A DNA stretch of 64,000 nt from an uncultured Collinsella sp. (lineage in GTDB: Bacteria > Actinomycetota > Coriobacteriia > Coriobacteriales > Coriobacteriaceae), in the NCBI GenBank assembly GCA_900548265.1, contig URKG01000005.1:49854-113853 (forward strand), written 5' to 3'. The position numbers and the translations under genes were made by a program. Positions 35,026 through 44,316 of this stretch are shown piece after piece. The stretch's first letter is position 1; the number at the start of each line of letters is the position of its first letter. The notes beneath the pieces are model-generated. The model had not been told where the DNA came from and ran no database searches. It saw nothing but the letters and a program-made list of their open reading frames with translations.

Positions 35026-35932
35026 CGAGGAAGCCGGGGCGGGGGCGAACCCAGACGTTCGTCGCCGAGTGGTAGCTGGCATAGCCGTTGTGGCCGACGT
35101 AGCACACGTTGGACGAGGAGCCACCCATGACGGAACGCAGCCACCAACGGCACCGAGTTCCGTTCAAGCGGTGCGCGGTATCGCGGAACAGGTCGAACTG
35201 GCAGTCGAAGCCCACGCTGTAGCCCTTGGTGCCCCACACTGGGCAGCCGTACACCTCCATCTCGGAGGGCGACCACACCTTGCCGATGTCCTGCCAGCTC
35301 CAGCTGTTGGAGTCGCTGAGCGCGCCGCTCGCGCTGTAACGCTCCTCAAGCAGCACGCGCTGGGTGAGCAGGTACTTGGTCAGCCCCTCGGGCAGGCACG
35401 CCTCGAAGGCCGTCTCCCAGCCCTTGAGCTGCGAGCACAGGTACGGGTTCTTGATGTCTGCCGTGCCCTGGTTGGTGTTCGTCTTGTTCCACGGGATGTA
35501 CGAGGAGTTGGCGACCCCGTCGTAGGACGAGCTGACCGCGATGGGCACGGAGGCCACGAACGCGATGTGGTGCCCCTTGCTTCGGTCGTCGCACCACAGG
35601 TACGGGTCGATGTGCGCGATGATGAATCGCACGGACTGCTGGCCCGCCACGCCGGACGCGGAGACGAGCGGAACGTCGAGGTAGTCGCCCACGCGCAGGC
35701 CCGCGAAGTTGTTCGCCACGATGCGCTTGTGCAGTGCGTCGTAGACCGTGCCTCCGCCGATCTCTCCGGCGAGCAGCGTCGCGATGCTCTGTCCGCCGTA
35801 CTTGCCGATGAGTGCCAGGCGGTTGTACTCCGAGCCGTTGAGTGCCGCCTCGGCGTTGGTGCGGGCGGTCTGGTCGATGATCGGGTAGCTCGTTCCACCG
35901 ACCGAGAAGCGCTCCGCGTTTACGTTTGCCAT
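35018..35932 (-). CDS. DGR variable protein, C-type-lectin-like tail-tip ligand
   Basis: Phage tail protein whose 3' end is diversified. Its 304 residues comprise an N-terminal tail-attachment part (1-130) and a C-terminal lectin-like fold with WSWQDIG, SEMEVYGCPVWG and the WWLRSVMGGSSSN core near residues 263-275. Residues encoded at mutable sites are Cys261, Arg262, Gly280, His281, Tyr284, Ser286 and His288; in the template they are Tyr or Asn. Start ATG at 35932 with AAAGGA upstream. Likely receptor binding at the host surface (inference). Confidence 0.92.
   Translation of the reverse strand: MANVNAERFSVGGTSYPIIDQTARTNAEAALNGSEYNRLALIGKYGGQSIATLLAGEIGGGTVYDALHKRIVANNFAGLRVGDYLDVPLVSASGVAGQQSVRFIIAHIDPYLWCDDRSKGHHIAFVASVPIAVSSSYDGVANSSYIPWNKTNTNQGTADIKNPYLCSQLKGWETAFEACLPEGLTKYLLTQRVLLEERYSASGALSDSNSWSWQDIGKVWSPSEMEVYGCPVWGTKGYSVGFDCQFDLFRDTAHRLNGTRCRWWLRSVMGGSSSNVCYVGHNGYASYHSATNVWVRPRPGFLVG
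35030..35156 (-). repeat. DGR variable repeat (VR)
   Basis: The last coding part of the target gene, matching TR at 117 of 127 positions. The 3' portion (35034-35070) is identical to TR and G/C-rich, as expected for the initiation-of-mutagenic-homing segment. The nine amino-acid-relevant changes cluster in codons 261-262 and 280-288. Confidence 0.93.
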
Positions 35933-35945
35933 TTCAGTTTCCTTT

Positions 35946-36671
35946 CTATGCGAGCACGAGTGTCGTGCCTGATACCGAGCAGGTCGAACCGAGGGCCACG
36001 GTTCCGTTGCTGCAGGACGCCTTGGACGACGGAGCGTAGACCGTCCCGCCGATGAATAAGAACTTGCCGGTGGCGTCGGCGAGCATGGTCGCGAGCGCCG
36101 CGTTCTGTTCACGCAGGTCCGAGATGTCCGAGTCGCCCACGCTGCCCTGCGCGACCGAGTTGGCGATCTGCAGCGCCTGGTTCGCGGCGGCCTCGGCACG
36201 CGAGGCAGCTCCGTTCGCCGCCGCGGCGGCGTTCGCCGAAGCCTGCTGGTCGGCGGCGTGCTCGTCGTTGCGCCTGGTCTCGGCGGCTTTTCTCGCCTCC
36301 TCGTTGCGCTCTCGCGTCTGCTCGCTCGATTTCCTCGCGTTCTCGTTCGAGGTGCGCGTCGCCTCGTCGGTCCGTCTCTGGTTCTCGTTCTGGACTCGCG
36401 CCACCTCGTTGTTCGCGCGGTTCACCTCGGCGCTCAGGCGCAACTGCTCGTTCGACGCCCTCGTATTCTCGGCGGAGACGCGCTTTTCCTCCGCGGCGTT
36501 GGCTCTGTCCGTCGCCGAGTTGCACGCGGAGGCGGCCGCATGCGCCTTATTGGCCGCGTCCATCGCTATCGTCGACGCGATGTAGTAGATCTGGCCGTCG
36601 GTCGTGCGCACCCTGTCGACGTTTCCGTTCGCGTCGAGCATCAGCGCGGCGTACTGCGTGGTGTCTGCCAT
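35946..36671 (-). CDS. coiled-coil tail fibre/baseplate protein
   Basis: It has 241 residues. A short N-terminal head (about 1-40) is followed by a long alpha-helical stalk (about 45-175) with a repeating pattern of E/R/N and A (RxSNExxRxxxExxR). The C-terminal 50 residues are beta-type (LFIGGTVYAPSSKAS). It lies directly before the DGR target gene, so it may carry the variable ligand. Ribosome site GGGAGGG upstream of 36671. Confidence 0.7.
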   Translation of the reverse strand: MADTTQYAALMLDANGNVDRVRTTDGQIYYIASTIAMDAANKAHAAASACNSATDRANAAEEKRVSAENTRASNEQLRLSAEVNRANNEVARVQNENQRRTDEATRTSNENARKSSEQTRERNEEARKAAETRRNDEHAADQQASANAAAAANGAASRAEAAANQALQIANSVAQGSVGDSDISDLREQNAALATMLADATGKFLFIGGTVYAPSSKASCSNGTVALGSTCSVSGTTLVLA

Positions 36672-36682
36672 CAATCCCTCCC

Positions 36683-36937
36683 TTACTTTGCTATGAGGCC
36701 CGTGACTATCGCCTGCGGGCCGATGGTCTCGACGATGCAGCGGTCGCCGGCCTTGGCGGCGGAGCACGCTGTGGTCATGGGGAGGCCCGACAGCGTCGCG
36801 CCGGAGATGGCCACCGTGGCCGTCACGCCCGAGACGGATCGCACCGTCCCGAGCCCGACGGAGTGGCCGGAGCCTCCCTGCGGCGAGAAGAGCGACGCGA
36901 GCTGCTCGCCCGCATCGGCTATGGCGTTAGCGTTCAA
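36683..36937 (-). CDS. small baseplate-type protein
   Basis: An 84-residue protein with a beta-rich, glycine-rich sequence (GTVRSVSGVTATVAISGATL, then GDRCIVETIGPQAIVTG), resembling a short OB-type barrel. TTG start at 36937. Position after the tail hub protein suggests a small tail-tip part. Not recognised further. Confidence 0.6.
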   Translation of the reverse strand: MNANAIADAGEQLASLFSPQGGSGHSVGLGTVRSVSGVTATVAISGATLSGLPMTTACSAAKAGDRCIVETIGPQAIVTGLIAK

Positions 36938-38009
36938 AGCGCCTCATCTCCAATTCCATCGGGCATCCTCCCACGAGGGTGAGAGTCTGCTTCCGTATCG
37001 CGAAGTTCCCGGATATTCCCGCGCTTGGCCAGCGGACCTCGATGGCGTCTGCCACGGTGACCGGCGCGTAGATATGCGTCACCTTCAGCCTGTGGATCGC
37101 AGACTGCTGCGTGCGCAGCAGCGTGGCGGCCTCTGCGTTCGCGCTGGCCTGCCGCTCCTCCGGCGTCGAGCCCGGCGGCAGCTCGCTCTTGGTGTACTTG
37201 GCGGATTTGCGCCAGCCGCGCGTCACCGTCGAGTACTGGCTGTTCGGGTCGGCGTCTATCGCCGTCCCCCTCACGCTCTCGTCGGTCGTCGAGTAGTCGA
37301 CGTGCACGACGTTCGCCACGCTCGACTTGTCGAGCTCCTCGGTGCCGCCGTCCTCGAACCTCGCCTCCTTGCCCTCCTCCATGACCATGGCGGGGGCTCG
37401 CTTGTCGGGCTCGACGTAGCGGCGGAGCAGGACGCGGCCCATCGGGTCGCACGACGCGGCGCTGAACCCGGCGGCATCGAGGAGCGCGTTCACGGCTTTC
37501 AGGCGGGTCGCGTAGCTACTCCCGCCGTTGCCGATGGCTCCGACGACCCACGTGGTCGTGAGCTTGAAGTCGGACGGCTCGGCGACGACCTCGAGCCCGG
37601 CCTCTCGCAGCAGCCTCGCGGCCTCGTCCACCGCATTGCTGCCGGCTGCCAGCGAACGTGGGGCGTCGAACTCGTCCTCGGCGACCTCGGACAGCCTGCC
37701 GGACAGGTCCGCCTCGGACGAGTTGTATCCCGTGGAGCGCTTGGGCGTGGAGACCACGAACGTGCCGAGCGGCTCGGATGCCGTCGTGCCGTCCGGGAAC
37801 TCGGCATCCAGGTAGATTCGCAGCAGGTCGCTACCGAGATCGAGCTCGCCGAGATATTCGACCTTGCCGGTCTCGTAGCTGGTGTCCTGGTTGCGCTCGA
37901 TGCTCCCGCCGTTCCTGATGTTCCTCAGCCGCTCGACGTCGAGACCGGTCTTTCTGTCCACGCGCATGTATCTGTACGACGCCGCGAAGCGCTTCTTCCA
38001 ATCAGGCAT
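36927..38009 (-). CDS. tail hub / baseplate protein
   Basis: It has 360 residues: an N-terminal DWKKRFAASYRYMRV and later GTFVVSTPKRS, then a middle ALLDAAGFSA and a C-terminal PVTVADAIEVRWPSAGISG. This layout fits the gp27-like hub that closes the tail tube. It sits between the fibronectin-type tail protein and the small tip proteins. Overlaps the upstream gene by 8 bases. Confidence 0.65.
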   Translation of the reverse strand: MPDWKKRFAASYRYMRVDRKTGLDVERLRNIRNGGSIERNQDTSYETGKVEYLGELDLGSDLLRIYLDAEFPDGTTASEPLGTFVVSTPKRSTGYNSSEADLSGRLSEVAEDEFDAPRSLAAGSNAVDEAARLLREAGLEVVAEPSDFKLTTTWVVGAIGNGGSSYATRLKAVNALLDAAGFSAASCDPMGRVLLRRYVEPDKRAPAMVMEEGKEARFEDGGTEELDKSSVANVVHVDYSTTDESVRGTAIDADPNSQYSTVTRGWRKSAKYTKSELPPGSTPEERQASANAEAATLLRTQQSAIHRLKVTHIYAPVTVADAIEVRWPSAGISGNFAIRKQTLTLVGGCPMELEMRRFER

Positions 38010-40332
38010 TGTTCGGCTCCTCGAATACGTCGTGCTCTATCTTTACGGAGGCGGACCATAGCCCGGCCGACTTGGTCGACTCGTTGAACGTCATCGCGCC
38101 GAACGCCCGCTCTCCCGCGAGGCCGCGCCACCATCCCTGCCACTGCGTGCGCATGATCCTGCGGAGCAGGTCATGGCCGTCACGCTCGAGCAGGCACGAG
38201 GCGGATGTCGCGAGGTCGGACTCGTCGAGCGCGTAGGACTGCGGGAGGCCGCCGTTCGCCCCGCCGTCCGCGAAGTGGAAGCTGTTGAAGCTGCGTGCGG
38301 CGGATGTCGAGTACTCGGCGTTGAGCTCCATCTTGAGCAGCGTCGAGGCGTCCTGCCCGAAGTTGAGTGCCATGCCCTCGGCGTGAAGGTTGGCCTTCGC
38401 CTCGGAGAACGACGACGTGCCGTTCGCGGCTGTACCGGTCGCGCGGTACTTGAAGTCCGAGTTCAGCGGAGGCACGCGGTCGATTGTCTCCTGGGCGTCA
38501 AGGAGGCTGGACGTCAGGACGTGGTTGCCCTCGTCGAGCACTCGTTCGACGACGAAGCCGACGCATTTCGCCGCAGCGCCAAGCACGAGCTCGTCGCCGT
38601 CGCACGTGATGGTTCCGAGCATCGGTATCTCGCCGGTGTTCTCGTCGTAGGTCATGGGGCCTAGCAGCGTCGTCTCCTCGACGTTGTATGCCGAGACGCC
38701 GTTCTCGACCTTCACGTGGCACGTAAGGTCGTCGCCGTATGTCACCGTGACGACGGGGGTCGCGGGCTCGGCCCAATGCGTCTTGAACCGGCGCGTGGCG
38801 GTCTTGGATAGGCCGGAACCGCCGGTCACCGTGAGCGTTATCAGGTAGTCGATGCCGTTCTTAACGGTCGCGTAGCTTCCGAACTCGACGGGCTTGAGGT
38901 CCGTGATGTCGGAGGTGGCGACGGTCTGGCCTCCGACCTCGGACAGCGTGATGGTCGCGCTGGCGATGCCGGTTTCGTCCGATGCGGAGACCTTGACGGT
39001 CATCGGCACCGAGTCGATCAGCATTCCGTCGGTGCCGGGCGATTCCACCCAGCACGAGGGGTAGTCGGCGACCAGGAAGGCCGCGTACGGCGACCATGCG
39101 CCCCAGTCGGCGTGGAGGCCCTTGGTGCGAACGCGCACCTTCCAGCTTCCGTTGTATTTCGCCACGAATGCGCAGCGCGAGGCGGACGACTCGATGCCGA
39201 CGGTCGATATCGTGCCGTCCGGGCGCGTGAACTCCACCTGTGCGGCACTTTGGGCGCTGCCGTCGGGGTGGTTCGGAGTCCAGCTGACCATGTTCGTCGT
39301 GTTGTCATGGCGCGGGTAGACGCTCTGCAGTCCCGTGACCTTTGGGGCCAGCGGGGGCGTGATCGTCGTGACCGGGTTCGACTTCGCCCACGCCGACGCG
39401 AGCGAGCCCCTCATCGCCTTCACGCGGTAAACGACCGTGCCGGCCGGCGCAGACTTGTCATGGAGGTCGAGCCATGCGGGGTCTTCGCCCTCGCTCGTGG
39501 CCGCTATGTCCTCCCATGCGGAACCGCCGTCCGTCGAGCGCTGCACGGCCCATGCGTTCGCATACGCCGCCGCGCCGTACACCCTCAGCGTGACCTCGGA
39601 CGCGCCCGCCTTGACGGCCTCGACGCGCGTGGGCGCGTTCGGCGTGGTGTAGGTCGCCCCGACGGACACGTGCTCGGAGTTGCCGCCCGGGCCGTGGGCG
39701 CACAGCCGGTACTCGTACTTGTGCCCGGCGGCGGTCGACGTGTCGGAATAGTTCTCTCGGTCCCACGACACGTCGGCGATGTTGACCCACGAGCCGTCGT
39801 CCGTGCGTCGGTCGACGTAGACGCCCGCCCACGGGTACGCCCCGTCCATGCCCGTGTAGTCGTGCTCCCACGTGATGCTCTGGCTGGTATCGGAGATGCG
39901 CTCGAGCTTGCAGTTCTTTGGCGGGTGGGGCTGCGAGTACCCGCGCTGCGGGACCTTCGTGTAGACCGTGGCCCAGGCGTCGCCGCCTGCCGAGCCGTAG
40001 TAGTTGTTGTACATCTTGCCGTAGACGTGCACCTGTACCGCGCAGTCCCAATCCTCGGCCCCTCTCGACACGTCCACATCGAACGTGACGGAGCTTCTGG
40101 TCGCCCAGTTGCCGTAGTTGTTCAGCAGCACGTCGTAGGAGCGGTACGTTTTGCCGTTCACGAGGACGTCGTAGTGGGTGCCGTACTCGGCGGCGTACTT
40201 GTCGTCGATTGCGGCAGTCACCCTGATGCGCCTGGTGGTGTCATCGACGTTCCAGGCGCTGTCTACCGAGATGTATCCGCGGTACCAGCGGTTGAGGCCC
40301 GCGATCTGTATCTCTTTTGTGTGCTCTCCCAC
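38002..40332 (-). CDS. fibronectin type III tail protein
   Basis: A 776-residue tail-tip protein. After an N-terminal jelly-roll-like segment (about 1-130) there are three to four Ig/fibronectin III-like repeats (PPKNCKLERISDTSQSITWE; APTRVEAVKAGASEVTLRV; and PLAPKVTGLQS near 335), then further beta domains. Probably part of the distal tail that bears carbohydrate contacts. GTG start at 40332 with GAGGAGG upstream. Confidence 0.7.
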   Translation of the reverse strand: MGEHTKEIQIAGLNRWYRGYISVDSAWNVDDTTRRIRVTAAIDDKYAAEYGTHYDVLVNGKTYRSYDVLLNNYGNWATRSSVTFDVDVSRGAEDWDCAVQVHVYGKMYNNYYGSAGGDAWATVYTKVPQRGYSQPHPPKNCKLERISDTSQSITWEHDYTGMDGAYPWAGVYVDRRTDDGSWVNIADVSWDRENYSDTSTAAGHKYEYRLCAHGPGGNSEHVSVGATYTTPNAPTRVEAVKAGASEVTLRVYGAAAYANAWAVQRSTDGGSAWEDIAATSEGEDPAWLDLHDKSAPAGTVVYRVKAMRGSLASAWAKSNPVTTITPPLAPKVTGLQSVYPRHDNTTNMVSWTPNHPDGSAQSAAQVEFTRPDGTISTVGIESSASRCAFVAKYNGSWKVRVRTKGLHADWGAWSPYAAFLVADYPSCWVESPGTDGMLIDSVPMTVKVSASDETGIASATITLSEVGGQTVATSDITDLKPVEFGSYATVKNGIDYLITLTVTGGSGLSKTATRRFKTHWAEPATPVVTVTYGDDLTCHVKVENGVSAYNVEETTLLGPMTYDENTGEIPMLGTITCDGDELVLGAAAKCVGFVVERVLDEGNHVLTSSLLDAQETIDRVPPLNSDFKYRATGTAANGTSSFSEAKANLHAEGMALNFGQDASTLLKMELNAEYSTSAARSFNSFHFADGGANGGLPQSYALDESDLATSASCLLERDGHDLLRRIMRTQWQGWWRGLAGERAFGAMTFNESTKSAGLWSASVKIEHDVFEEPNNA

Positions 40333-40335
40333 GGG

Positions 40336-42933
40336 TTACCTCCTCGCTGTGGACGAGCGGCGGGCCGCATCGACGAGCACGTCGATGGCGTTCGCAACGG
40401 CCACGTCGGCGCTTGCGGTGTTCCCGTCTACGGTCAGGTAGTAGGTGTCACCGCCCGAGACCGAGCCGACGGCCGCAGCCGCCCCCGTCTCGTAGGTGAC
40501 GCTGTTTCCGCCGAATGACATGCTCAGGTCGTCGGCGAAACCCGATACGGTGGTCTTCACGCCCTCGAAGCGCTTCTTCAGGCCCGTCTCGAGGGACTGC
40601 ATGATCCATCCGCCGTTCGGGATGAGCAGGCGCAGGTCCTTGCGCTTCGGGCCTTTGAGGTCCGCGATCTTGCCGGCGATGCCCGACACGAAGTCGTATA
40701 CGCCGCCGATGCTCGACTTGATGCCGTTGAGCAGGCCGCTCACGATGGAGCTGCCGGCGCTGTAGAGCAGCGAGCCGAGGTTGCCGAGGGCGCTCACGAT
40801 GCGGCCCGGAATCGAGGACACGAAGCTCACGACGGAGCTGATGCCGCTCGACACGCCGTTGCGGATGTTGTTCCATGCGTTGTTCAGCGTGCTCGTGACG
40901 GCGTTCCACGCCGACGACCAAATCGACTGAATCGTCGAGAGTGCGCCGGATATGACGGAGCGGACCGTGTTGATCGCGCTGCTGACCACGTTCTTGATCG
41001 TGTTCCAGATGTTCGACAGCACGCTCCCGACGACCGACCAGATTGCGCTCCACACGCTCTGGATGGCCGCGAGGCCGCTTTGGATGAGCGCCTGGATGTA
41101 GGCCATGTAGCCGCTGATGAGGTTCTGGATGATGGTCCAGACGTTCATCGCTATGTCCTGAACCGCCGTCCAGACCGCGCTCCAGTCGCCGTTGATGACT
41201 CCGAGGACGACCGTGATGATGTCCTGGATGATCTGCATGGCCGACGTCACGATGGCCGAGATATACGGCCAGACCGCGTCGATTACCGCCTGGATGGCCG
41301 TCATGGTGGCGCTGACCATCGCGAGGATGATGGGCATGACCGTCGTGATGATGGTCTGGATGAGCGTGCACGTGTCGGTGATTATCGACTGGATGACCGG
41401 CATATTCGCCGTTATCAGGTCCGTTATCTGCTGGATGACCGGGGCGACGGTCGCGGCGACGGTGTCGACGACCTGCGCGACGGCCTCGATGATCGTCCCG
41501 AGAATGGGGACGAGGCTCGAGACTATCGTCGCGACGAGCGGTGCCACCGCGGCGACGATGCCGAGGAACGCGGTCGACAGCTGCATCACGGCGCCGCACA
41601 CCGAGCCGAACAGCGCCTGGAGCGGCCCTATGAGGCCGGTGAGGCTCTGGAACGCCGGGGCGAGTGACGAGGCGATGCTGCCGACGAGGCCGTTTACCGA
41701 GTCCCGGAACTGCTCGTTCGTGGCGTAGCAGCAGGCGAAGGCTGCGGCGAACGCGGCGATTGCCGCGTTCGCGACGGCCGCCGGGGCCGGCAGGAGGCCG
41801 AAACCGTCCGCGACGCCCTTGAGTGCCGGCACGATGCCGCCCGTGAAGGAGTTGACGAGAGCTCCGAGCACGGGAATCTGCCCGATTAGGCCGCCCAGCG
41901 ATACGGCGGCGAGGCCAGCCAGGCCGGCGGCGGCGAGCTTGCCGCCGGTCCCGAGCTTCGAGAGGTCCACGCCCTGAATCTTCTCCGCGAGGCCGTCTAG
42001 GAAGCCGCATAGCTTCTCGACCACTCCGCCGGTTCGCGTCAGGTTGCCCTCGGCGTCGTAGGTGACGCCGAGGAACTCGCCGAACGCCTCGGAGAGCGGC
42101 TTGAGTGCGGCGCGGCAGGAGTTCAGCACGCCTCGGATTGAGTTGAATACGGGGATTGCGGAGTCCTTGAGCGGCGTCATCCAGTCCTGGCCGATCTTGG
42201 ATAGCGCGGCCTTCATGTTGGCCATGGAGCCGGTGAAGGTCTCGTTTGCGGCCTTGGCGGAATCGCCGAAGGCGGAGTACATGGCATCCGAGAACGTCTG
42301 GAAGTCGATTTTGCCCGACGTGACCATCGCCGAGACCTCGTCGGTCGTCTTGCCGAGATAGGTCGCGAGCGTCGAGACCGCGTTGATTCCTCGGTCGGTG
42401 AACTGCGCGACCTGTTCGCCCGTGAGCTTGCCGGAGGCCGCGACCTTCGCCCAGATGCCCGAGAGGTCTCCCAGGTCCTGCCCGAACGTGGCGGCGGTGC
42501 CGACGCAGCCGTTGAGGGCCTTCTCCATGTCGCCGCCGGCGGCTACGCCGGATGCGGCGAGCTGTGCGCACGCCTGGGCGGCGGTGTCGAAGCCGTAGGC
42601 CGTGCCGTCGACCGATTTCTGGATTGTCCCGTAGAAGTCGCTCCATTGGAGCTTCATGCCCTTGAACATCGTCTGGGCCTTCTCGATGTTGAGGGCGCGG
42701 CTCATGCCGCCCGTGGCCGCGAGGGTCGTGACTCCCGCGGTGACGGTGCCGATGGCGGTCCCGATGGACTTCGCCACGCTCCCGAAGCTGTCGGCGAAGA
42801 AGCCGGCGACCTGCGAGCCGACGCCGGCCGCAGTGTCCTTGAGGCCCTTGAGCTTCGATGCGGAGCTGTCGACGCCCGAGTCGAAGTTCGAGCCGTCGTA
42901 GGTTCCCTTGGCGGAGAGAACGTAATCAGCCAT
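40336..42933 (-). CDS. tail tape measure protein
   Basis: Sets tail length and is injected with DNA. It has 865 residues. The N-terminal TMP core contains DLSGIWAKVAASGKLTGEQV and the region up to residue 250. Several hydrophobic segments occupy about 330-500. The C-terminal half has helical repeats with periodic Trp (VWSAIWSVV, IWSSAWNAV) typical of TMPs, and no lysozyme domain was noticed. Directly follows the frameshifted tail chaperone. Confidence 0.9.
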   Translation of the reverse strand: MADYVLSAKGTYDGSNFDSGVDSSASKLKGLKDTAAGVGSQVAGFFADSFGSVAKSIGTAIGTVTAGVTTLAATGGMSRALNIEKAQTMFKGMKLQWSDFYGTIQKSVDGTAYGFDTAAQACAQLAASGVAAGGDMEKALNGCVGTAATFGQDLGDLSGIWAKVAASGKLTGEQVAQFTDRGINAVSTLATYLGKTTDEVSAMVTSGKIDFQTFSDAMYSAFGDSAKAANETFTGSMANMKAALSKIGQDWMTPLKDSAIPVFNSIRGVLNSCRAALKPLSEAFGEFLGVTYDAEGNLTRTGGVVEKLCGFLDGLAEKIQGVDLSKLGTGGKLAAAGLAGLAAVSLGGLIGQIPVLGALVNSFTGGIVPALKGVADGFGLLPAPAAVANAAIAAFAAAFACCYATNEQFRDSVNGLVGSIASSLAPAFQSLTGLIGPLQALFGSVCGAVMQLSTAFLGIVAAVAPLVATIVSSLVPILGTIIEAVAQVVDTVAATVAPVIQQITDLITANMPVIQSIITDTCTLIQTIITTVMPIILAMVSATMTAIQAVIDAVWPYISAIVTSAMQIIQDIITVVLGVINGDWSAVWTAVQDIAMNVWTIIQNLISGYMAYIQALIQSGLAAIQSVWSAIWSVVGSVLSNIWNTIKNVVSSAINTVRSVISGALSTIQSIWSSAWNAVTSTLNNAWNNIRNGVSSGISSVVSFVSSIPGRIVSALGNLGSLLYSAGSSIVSGLLNGIKSSIGGVYDFVSGIAGKIADLKGPKRKDLRLLIPNGGWIMQSLETGLKKRFEGVKTTVSGFADDLSMSFGGNSVTYETGAAAAVGSVSGGDTYYLTVDGNTASADVAVANAIDVLVDAARRSSTARR

Positions 42934-43749
42934 TCAGCTTGCCTCCTCCCCAAGGCGTCCATGGCGGGTTCTTTCGGTGCTGCTCCTTCAGCGCGTCGAT
43001 CTCCTCGTAGGTGAAGGAGTCCTCGCGGAAGGAGCCGTTGCGCTTTTTCCAGAGCTTGTGGCGCTTCTTGGACAGGCAGTTGGCAACCGCCACCTGTACG
43101 GCGTCCTTGAAGAGGTTCGATTGGTCGACGGTCACGGTCTCAAGCTCTTTGCGCACGAACGCGAGCTGCACGGGCGTGTGCTGCGCGTACTGCTCGTAAT
43201 CCCAACCGAGCCTGGCGGCGAAGAACGCGAAGTCGGCCTCCCTGCGGAACAGGGCGGCGTCTTGCGCGGCTTCGCCGCTTTTCGGCTTGGCGGTGAAGTA
43301 GTCGAAGCCGGTGAGGCGCGTTAGGGCTAGTTCCCTGCGCCCTTGAATAAAAAAGCGCAGTCGCGCTGAAGCGCCATCATCACGGCCTGGAACACGACGG
43401 GGTAGCCGTTCGTGTCGATGAGCTTGTTCACGATTTCCTCGGCCTTCTGCGGCAGGAAGTAGCCGCCGCCCTGTACCTTCAGGCCGTAGCCCGCGATGGC
43501 CGCAAGCTCCTTGAAGGTGAACATGCCGTCGTTCTTGTAGAACGAGACGATGATCGGCGTGTGGCGCTCCTCGTAGAGGTCGATGCGCTTGCGCGAGAAT
43601 CGGATCTCGCAGACGTGGCCGCGCACGGTGAAGGTCTGCGGCTCCATGCTCTCGGGGTCTTGCTCAAGCTCGTTCACGATGTCTTCAGCTTCCGTGGCGT
43701 CTGCGGCGGAATCCTCAAGGAATGCGTCGAGTTCGGTGTCTTCTGCCAT
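42926..43749 (-). CDS. tail assembly chaperone with -1 programmed frameshift (gpG/gpGT)
   Basis: The 0-frame product ends at 43327 (140 residues). A slippery heptamer T TTT TTA (43348-43354) lies in phase 27 bases before that stop. A -1 slip fuses IQGRRELALTRLTGFDYF in the new frame to the reading frame that ends at 42926 with GGGKLNG. This gives a fusion of about 270 residues, like lambda gpGT. A possible downstream stem AGGGC/GCCCT sits 9 bases after the slip. The second frame has no good start of its own, which supports frameshifting. Confidence 0.85.
43348..43354 (-). promoter_or_regulatory. -1 ribosomal frameshift slippery site
   Basis: T TTT TTA on the minus strand, in the 0-frame of the tail chaperone gene, at the expected place between gpG and the gpT-like frame. 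Confidence 0.85.
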
Positions 43750-43761
43750 TGGTCAGGCTCC

Positions 43762-44304
43762 TTAGCTGTTGGAAACGGTGATGGTGGCTGCGGTGATCTG
43801 CTCCTCGGATGCGGTCTCGTAGAGCCACGGCTTGCCCGTGCCCTGGAACTCCATGGAGTAGGTGGCGTTGTCGTCGTTCGGTGCCTCGAAGCTGTCGGAG
43901 GACACGAGCGCGAGGCCCATGCGCAGCGGAACGTACTTGGTGTTCGCGCTCGTGCGGATGCGCTTGCAGACCTTCAGGCACAGGTACTCGCCCTCGGCAA
44001 GCGCCTTGGCGACGGTCTTCGTGGCGGAGTCGTCGGGCGAGTACAGGCCGTCGATGGATGCGTCCCAGCTCTTGGAGCTGGCGAACTTGAGCGTCCAGCC
44101 ACCGATGGCGTCGTCCTTGGTCGCGGCCTCTGTGTTGTCCTGGCTCATGTTGAATTTGAGTCCCTGCTGGCCGCTCACGGCGAGCAGCTCGGTGCCGGTC
44201 TTGTCGGTAACGAGGGCAACGATGTCGTTGCCGCTGAGGGCCTTGGCGGTTGCTGCGTCGAAGTCGCAGCCGATGAGGTTGGTGTCCTGCTGAGCAGTAG
44301 ACAT
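43762..44304 (-). CDS. major tail tube protein
   Basis: It has 180 residues, mostly beta-strand, with GDFDAATAK-like start and a GGWTLKFASSKSWDASIDG segment followed by GLYSPDDSA. Fits a TP901-1/SPP1-like tail tube protein by sequence character and place before the tail chaperone. Ribosome site AAAGGA upstream of 44304. Confidence 0.85.
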   Translation of the reverse strand: MSTAQQDTNLIGCDFDAATAKALSGNDIVALVTDKTGTELLAVSGQQGLKFNMSQDNTEAATKDDAIGGWTLKFASSKSWDASIDGLYSPDDSATKTVAKALAEGEYLCLKVCKRIRTSANTKYVPLRMGLALVSSDSFEAPNDDNATYSMEFQGTGKPWLYETASEEQITAATITVSNS

Positions 44305-44316
44305 CTTGGTTCCTTT

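Noticed and set aside
36258..38087. 609-residue plus-strand frame opposite the tail hub and coiled-coil genes
   Set aside because: Spans several real minus-strand genes with good ribosome sites; no domain seen.
40448..42646. 732-residue minus-strand frame inside the tape measure gene
   Set aside because: Alternative frame rich in Arg/His; the tape measure frame has a ribosome site and correct composition.
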